From: Clostridia bacterium
GTDB lineage: Bacteria > Bacillota > Clostridia > Oscillospirales > CAG-272
Assembly: GCA_017472695.1 (NCBI GenBank)
Contig: JAFUOQ010000013.1
Location: 62,001 to 126,000 of the forward strand
Reading direction: 5' to 3'
DNA: 64,000 nucleotides
Positions 59,332-64,000 of the stretch are shown piece after piece. Both the position numbers and the translations under genes were made by a program. Position 1 is the stretch's first letter, and every line of letters starts with the position of its first letter. The notes under the pieces are model-generated. The model had not been told where the DNA came from. It saw only the letters and a list, made by a program, of their open reading frames with translations, and did no database searches.

Positions 59332-61545
59332 CTATTCTTCTCTTTTTACAGACGATAAAAGATAGTCCGTATCTAGTATTTTTATATTCGGATATTTATT
59401 TCTTTTATAGTCAATTAAATAAACCCTTCTTTTGTTAAAATTATTCGATGCAATGTGAGATTCAAGTCCGTCACTAATATCTATTATTGCCTCTTTATGA
59501 AGATCACATTCGATTTTAGGTTCGGTACCCTTTTTAAAATAACCTAAAACTGTTCTTTTTCCCCTCATATCTTTATCGCAATATGAAATTGGAAGCTTTC
59601 CAGAATCAAAGCAAAATTCTTTTTCAACAACAGAATCTGAAATTTCAAAATCACTTTTTTCATCTTCATTATTGTATATTTTATTAAATATTTCATTAAA
59701 AATTATGCAAGAAGGGTTTTTAGCACTATAAATAGGCTTAGGCGTATCAAATCCAGTCCATACTCCACACACATAATCCGGAGTATATCCGATAAACCAT
59801 CTGTCCTCATTGTTGCTTGATGTTCCTGTTTTTCCGGCTACTGCTATATTTTTATTATTCAACTTCACAGATGATGCAGTACCATTTTCAACAACATTTA
59901 TAAGCATTTTGGTCATTATATCAGCACTTTCTCGAGATATAACTTGATTTTCTTTTGTTTCTTTTTCCAACACTATATTACCGTAGTTATCTTTGACATA
60001 CAAATAAGTTTTTGGATTAGAAATTTTACCCCCATTTGTAAATGCAGTGTATGCATTTGTTAAATTTAATAGACTTTCGCCGTTTGTTAACTGACCAAGT
60101 GCAAGGGAAGAGTCGTTTTTGTCTTCTTCACTTACATTTATTAAAAAGCTATTTAAATATGAAATTGAAGTATCAATTCCGAGCTTTTGTAGTACTTTAA
60201 CCGCTATTGTATTAATTGAATGCTCAATAGCGTAATATATTGGCACCAATCCTCGGTACCTATCAGGGGAATTTTTAGGCCAAGCTATATTATTTTTAAT
60301 CTGCACAGGAGTATCGTCTAATACAGTTGCATAGGTTATTAAATTTTTATCAATTGCAGGTCCATACACCGATAATGGTTTAATTACCGATCCTGGTGGG
60401 CGCTTTGCATTTGTTGCCCTATTAAATATCATATTTGCATTTTTCTTTCCAACACCACCAACTAATGCTAGTATATCTGATGTTTGAGGGTCAATTATTA
60501 CACAGGCTGATTCTGGATATTTTCCATCTTGAGGCAAAATATATTTTGAATAATTTTCATAAATTTCCTCCGAGTTTTCCTGAATGTTCGGATCTATTGT
60601 TGAATAAATATTTAAGCCACCCTTTAAAATCAACTTTCTTGCTGATTCAAAACTAATTTTATTTTTTTCAGCTAAATCCGTCGCAACCTCGCTAATCAAC
60701 GCCTCTGTATACCAGGAATACACACCACTTTTATTTTCATTTTCAATATTATCATTTATAATAATTTGCTCTTCTAAAGCATTTTGATACTCTGAATCAG
60801 TAATCATCCCTTGATTAAGCATTTCTTTAAGAACTACATTTCTTCTTTCAATATTGTTCTCTTCATTTTTATATGGGTCATATTTTGTTGGGCTTTTTAC
60901 AATTGAAGCAAGCACCGCGCACTCACTAAGCGATAGCTCTGAAACATCTTTACCAAAATATACCTCAGCACCAGTGCCTACTCCATAGCAATTTTGTGAT
61001 AAGTAAACAACATTTAAATATAGCTCTAATATTTCATTTTTACTTAATTTCGTTTCAAGGTTTACTGCCCTTAAAATTTCCTCAATTTTTCGTCTTACTG
61101 TTATTTGGTTTTCACCAGTTAGATTCTTAATAAGCTGTTGAGTAATAGTTGAACCGCCAAAGCTACTTTTATTTTTTCCAAAAATATAGTTTAATACTGC
61201 TTTCCCAGTACGCAATACATCTATTCCTTTATGCTCATAAAATCGCTTATCCTCGACAGCGATAAAGGCATTTGAGAGGTTTTTTGGCATATCGTATAGT
61301 GATGTCCACTCGCTTTTTTGTAAAAACAATTCCTCATCCTTTAATTCGACCTCTTTACCTATTCTATTCTTTCTGTCTTCATAATCAAAATAATATATTT
61401 TAGTTACTGATGAGGCTCCTGTTCTTATTAATGATAAATCAAGTTCCCTGTTTAGTGTAAAAAAATATATTAAAAATGCAAGTGCTAATATAAGTAAAAT
61501 TCCTGAAATTACCAATAAAGAAATTGCTATTTTTTTCTTTTTCAT
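59332..61545 (-). CDS. Class A penicillin-binding protein (PBP1A-like, bifunctional)
   Basis: Peptidoglycan synthase with glycosyltransferase and transpeptidase domains, anchored by one N-terminal helix (residues about 5-28). The glycosyltransferase opens AFIAVEDKRFYEHKGIDVLRTG with the catalytic glutamate, followed by GGSTITQQLIKNLTG and RKIEEILRAVNLE. The transpeptidase has SVIK in RPPGSVIKPLSVYGPA near 377-392, SIN in IEHSINTIAVKVL, and KTG in AGKTGTSSNNEDRW near 560. It has 737 residues. ATG 61545 is the likely start, though GAGGTG is 11 bases away; a GTG at 61557 overlaps that site. A very strong hairpin follows the stop. Confidence 0.96.
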   Translation of the reverse strand: MKKKKIAISLLVISGILLILALAFLIYFFTLNRELDLSLIRTGASSVTKIYYFDYEDRKNRIGKEVELKDEELFLQKSEWTSLYDMPKNLSNAFIAVEDKRFYEHKGIDVLRTGKAVLNYIFGKNKSSFGGSTITQQLIKNLTGENQITVRRKIEEILRAVNLETKLSKNEILELYLNVVYLSQNCYGVGTGAEVYFGKDVSELSLSECAVLASIVKSPTKYDPYKNEENNIERRNVVLKEMLNQGMITDSEYQNALEEQIIINDNIENENKSGVYSWYTEALISEVATDLAEKNKISFESARKLILKGGLNIYSTIDPNIQENSEEIYENYSKYILPQDGKYPESACVIIDPQTSDILALVGGVGKKNANMIFNRATNAKRPPGSVIKPLSVYGPAIDKNLITYATVLDDTPVQIKNNIAWPKNSPDRYRGLVPIYYAIEHSINTIAVKVLQKLGIDTSISYLNSFLINVSEEDKNDSSLALGQLTNGESLLNLTNAYTAFTNGGKISNPKTYLYVKDNYGNIVLEKETKENQVISRESADIMTKMLINVVENGTASSVKLNNKNIAVAGKTGTSSNNEDRWFIGYTPDYVCGVWTGFDTPKPIYSAKNPSCIIFNEIFNKIYNNEDEKSDFEISDSVVEKEFCFDSGKLPISYCDKDMRGKRTVLGYFKKGTEPKIECDLHKEAIIDISDGLESHIASNNFNKRRVYLIDYKRNKYPNIKILDTDYLLSSVKREE

Positions 61546-61625
61546 TAAGTAATTCACCTCATTTCGAATATATTTTTATTATTTGCTCAATAATAAGATA
61601 TATTCTTTTGAAGGGAGTTAAAAAA

Positions 61626-61988
61626 ATGGAACAAGAATTAAATGATGGTTATAAGAAAGACTATTTAAAGACTATTATAATTTTTACATTAGTACTTATT
61701 GTAGCACTTGCGTTTTTTTATTTTTTAATATCTAAAAAACTAGATAATAGTAATAATTCAGGAGCTGAAAATGACCAGCCAGCATTTGAAGAAACTGAAA
61801 ATGTTGATACAAGGTATATTGTAAAGGATTACAACGGAAAAATTGGTATATATGAAAACGATTCTCTTGTATATACACTAGATACCTATATTTTCACATT
61901 ACCTGAAAAAGACAAAAAGCTCCTCTCTGAAGGAATTTCTGTTTCCTCAAAAGAAGAGCTTTATGAAATTTTAGAAGAATATTATTAA
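61626..61988 (+). CDS. BofC_C-like membrane-anchored protein
   Basis: A 120-residue protein with one membrane helix at about residues 16-36 and an acidic linker (NNSGAENDQPAFEETENVD). The C-terminal domain YIVKDYNGKIGIYENDS followed by TLPEKDKKLLSEGISVSS resembles the C-terminal domain of BofC, the forespore protein that controls the SigK-processing checkpoint in Bacillus. Many Clostridia carry such stand-alone domains of unknown role. I start at ATG 61626 after GGGAG; the longer frame begins inside the divergent PBP gene. The stop overlaps the dnaE stop by 4 bases tail to tail. Confidence 0.68.
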   Translation: MEQELNDGYKKDYLKTIIIFTLVLIVALAFFYFLISKKLDNSNNSGAENDQPAFEETENVDTRYIVKDYNGKIGIYENDSLVYTLDTYIFTLPEKDKKLLSEGISVSSKEELYEILEEYY

Positions 61989-64000
61989 TCCTTAAGAACT
62001 ACGGAATCGGGACCTAAAATCATTTTCAATGCTGATAAAATATTATCATTAATAGCAATCTTTACTCCCGATGCCTTTACATATTTCTTTTGTGAAACAT
62101 CGTAAAATACAATTTCGTTCTCACCTGAATATTCCTTTAATAGACCAATTATATCCTTAACTATGGAAGAGTCTATTGAAGAAACCTTTAAATATAGCTT
62201 TCCACTTGTATTATTTTCTCTAGGCTTTGAATATTCACTATTGGACATTACAGTTTCAACTGAATTAATAATAACCTTAGGCATTTGCTCGTCACTAATG
62301 CTAGCTTGTCCGTTTACAAAAATAACATTATCGTTTTGAAGCATTGAGCTATATTTCAAATAAACCTTTGGAAATGCAATTAACTCAATTTCTCCTGTTG
62401 AATCAGAAATCTTAACAAATGCCATATTCTCGTCTGTTTTGGTCTTTTTAATAGTTCTTTGCGTTATAAGACCGGCAATTTTAACACCATCTCTATCCTT
62501 TAAATTCTCATTATTTATAATTTGAGAAATATTTTGGGGTTTTAAATCCTTTAAATGCTGTAAATACGAATCTAAAATATGTCCAGAAAAGCACATACCC
62601 AAGATTTCTCTTTCGTAAAGTAAAAGCTCCTTCATTGGATATTCTTGAACATCAGGATATTCAATTTTAGGAATTGTATCAAGCACCTCGTCAGCGGTAA
62701 AGAACTGCATAATATCAAGCTGACCACTTTGAGTAGCGCGAGATATACGCTGTACACTATCAAGCGCGCTTTCGTAGACCGTCATAAGCTGATAACGATA
62801 TTTACCAAAGGAATCAAATGCACCAGCCTTAATCAATGATTCTAGCTGTCTTTTGTTCATATCAGTTCCCTTTAATCTATAAAGGAAATCGTCAAAATCC
62901 TTATATTTGCCGTTGGCTTTTCTCTCCTCTACAATTGAAGATATGAAATTTCTACCTACATTTTTAAGAGCCAGCAAGCCGAATCTAATTGAATTTTCTT
63001 CCACAGAGAAAGTAATATCACTATAGTTGACATCCGGTGGAAGAACCTTGATTCCAAGCTTCTCGCATTCCTCAATATAATCAGTTACCTTATCAACAGA
63101 GGTTAATACAGATGTTATGAGTGATGCATAATACTCCTTTGGATATTTGCACTTTAAGTACGCACTTCTATAAGAAATCACCGCATATGCGGCTGCGTGA
63201 GACTTATTGAATGCATATTTAGCAAAGCTTTCCATCTCATCAAATAAATCAATAGCCGTTTCTTTGCTAACTCCATTTGAAATAGCACCCTCAATAAAGA
63301 TTTCTCTTTCGCGCATAAGCTCGTCAACCTTTTTCTTTGACATTGCTCTACGCACAATATCAGCTCTACCATATGAGTATTTAGCCACTTTGCTAAATAT
63401 TTGCATAACCTGCTCTTGATAAACAATGCAGCCATATGTCGATTTTAATATTTGTTCTACAAGTGGTGTTTTATATTTTATTTTTGACTTGTCGTGGCGT
63501 CTTTCAATATATGTGGGGATTGAATCCATTGGACCTGGTCGATACAACGCAATCGAAGCTATGATATCGTCAATACTCTCTGGTTGCAACCGCATAAGTG
63601 TTTGCTTCATACCACCAGATTCCAATTGGAATATACCGTCTGTTTTACCAGAAGAAATATACTTATAGGTTTCTCTATCATCAAAAGGAATTTTATCTAT
63701 TCTAAAATTTGGATTTTTTCTTCTAATTAGTTTTTCTGTATCTGAAATTATAGTTAAATATCTCAATGCCAAAAAATCAAATTTTAAAAGACCTAATCCC
63801 GCTACAGTATCCATATCATACTGAGTAACGACAACACCGCCATTTGTGGATAATGGGAGATAATCAACAAGAGGCTTATCAGTGATAACAACACCGGCAG
63901 CATGAGTTGAAGCGTGTCTTGGCATACCCTCTATCTGCTTTGCGGTATCAATGAGCTGTCTAATTTTGACATTGCTTTGATACAATGATTTCAATTCCTC
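61985..64000 (-). CDS. dnaE: DNA polymerase III alpha subunit DnaE, C-terminal part
   Basis: Second, error-prone replicative polymerase of Firmicutes, used with PolC, for example to extend RNA primers on the lagging strand. The gene is cut by the right edge: the frame is open to 64000. About 671 residues remain. They include EGMPRHASTHAAGVVITD, VVTQYDMDTVAGLGLLKFDFLALR, the fingers region FQLESGGMKQTLMRLQPES, IALYRPGPMDSIPTYI, YGCIVYQEQVMQI, FNKSHAAAYAVISYRSAYLK, then the HhH, OB (GLITQRTIKKTKTDENMAFV) and C-terminal domains. The PHP domain and the catalytic aspartates lie outside. Confidence 0.97.
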   Translation of the reverse strand, partial: EELKSLYQSNVKIRQLIDTAKQIEGMPRHASTHAAGVVITDKPLVDYLPLSTNGGVVVTQYDMDTVAGLGLLKFDFLALRYLTIISDTEKLIRRKNPNFRIDKIPFDDRETYKYISSGKTDGIFQLESGGMKQTLMRLQPESIDDIIASIALYRPGPMDSIPTYIERRHDKSKIKYKTPLVEQILKSTYGCIVYQEQVMQIFSKVAKYSYGRADIVRRAMSKKKVDELMREREIFIEGAISNGVSKETAIDLFDEMESFAKYAFNKSHAAAYAVISYRSAYLKCKYPKEYYASLITSVLTSVDKVTDYIEECEKLGIKVLPPDVNYSDITFSVEENSIRFGLLALKNVGRNFISSIVEERKANGKYKDFDDFLYRLKGTDMNKRQLESLIKAGAFDSFGKYRYQLMTVYESALDSVQRISRATQSGQLDIMQFFTADEVLDTIPKIEYPDVQEYPMKELLLYEREILGMCFSGHILDSYLQHLKDLKPQNISQIINNENLKDRDGVKIAGLITQRTIKKTKTDENMAFVKISDSTGEIELIAFPKVYLKYSSMLQNDNVIFVNGQASISDEQMPKVIINSVETVMSNSEYSKPRENNTSGKLYLKVSSIDSSIVKDIIGLLKEYSGENEIVFYDVSQKKYVKASGVKIAINDNILSALKMILGPDSVVLKD

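Noticed and set aside
1..64000. CRISPR arrays, rRNA, tRNA, prophage or complete insertion sequences
   Set aside because: I found no regularly spaced repeats, no rRNA or tRNA signatures, and no transposase, integrase or phage structural genes.

Overview
The window is AT-rich, densely packed chromosomal DNA from a spore-forming, Gram-positive anaerobe of the class Clostridia. The evidence is: both PolC and DnaE replicases; the sporulation genes spoIIID, yqfC, yqfD and a ylbJ-like gene; a BofC-type C-terminal domain protein; the MEP isoprenoid pathway; and strong AGGAGG-type ribosome binding sites with TTGACA-17-TATAAT promoters. An Oscillospiraceae/Ruminococcaceae-like lineage is my inference from gene order, not something the sequence proves. 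I saw no rRNA, tRNA, CRISPR array, phage or intact insertion sequence. Almost everything is vertical housekeeping DNA.

Layout. 1-10,097: end of a radical SAM gene, then smc-ftsY-rdgB-yhbY-nadD-yqeK-rsfS-leuS in one run. 10,125-10,437: rpsU as its own unit. 10,481-16,854: pyrH-frr-uppS-cdsA-dxr-rseP-ispG. 16,873-21,264: polC. 21,285-25,509: a winged-helix regulator divergent from an orphan acyl carrier protein, an orphan BlaI/MecI-type repressor, ispD-ispF, rpe and a VanZ-like gene. 25,495-29,563 (minus strand): a small DUF3343 protein plus cysteine desulfurase, mgtE with a long structured leader, and the ylbJ-like gene. 29,624-36,661: yqfC-yqfD-phoH-ybeY-era-recO-mutS2. 36,703-43,169: rhaB-rhaA, then a PRPP synthetase, argS and yebC. 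43,265-47,810: an XRE regulator, manA, ylxM-ffh-rpsP-khpA and a DNA glycosylase. 47,811-50,697: a gene-poor patch, spoIIID, and galE-galM. 50,718-53,840: a Crp-family regulator with an ABC importer. 53,840-55,635: a Cys-rich protein behind a sigma-K-like promoter, a cluster of very short ORFs, and a small P-loop protein. 55,803-64,000: pgi, a D,D-carboxypeptidase, an HPr-like protein, a TspO-like membrane protein, a class A PBP, a BofC_C-like protein and the 3' part of dnaE.

How the genes work together. Most of the window serves ribosome assembly and translation (rsfS, yhbY, era, ybeY, rpsU, rpsP, khpA, frr, leuS, argS), protein export (ftsY, ffh, ylxM), chromosome maintenance and replication (smc, polC, dnaE, mutS2, recO), and envelope and isoprenoid synthesis (uppS, cdsA, dxr, ispG, ispD, ispF, PBP1A, carboxypeptidase). 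Sugar entry genes (rhaBA, galEM, manA, pgi, rpe) feed glycolysis and the pentose phosphate pathway.

The most interesting signal is the mgtE leader at about 28,319-28,450. It holds a translatable 25-codon ORF, a long-range stem, and one CCUCUUA element that can pair with either the leader ORF's ribosome binding site or mgtE's own. It does not resemble the M-box. Other points of interest are a probable AUA start codon for the ylbJ-like gene, a hairpin that hides the start of the TspO-like gene, the Cys-rich sigma-K candidate, the very short ORF cluster at 54.9-55.2 kb, and palindromic operators in front of the XRE, BlaI and Crp regulators.
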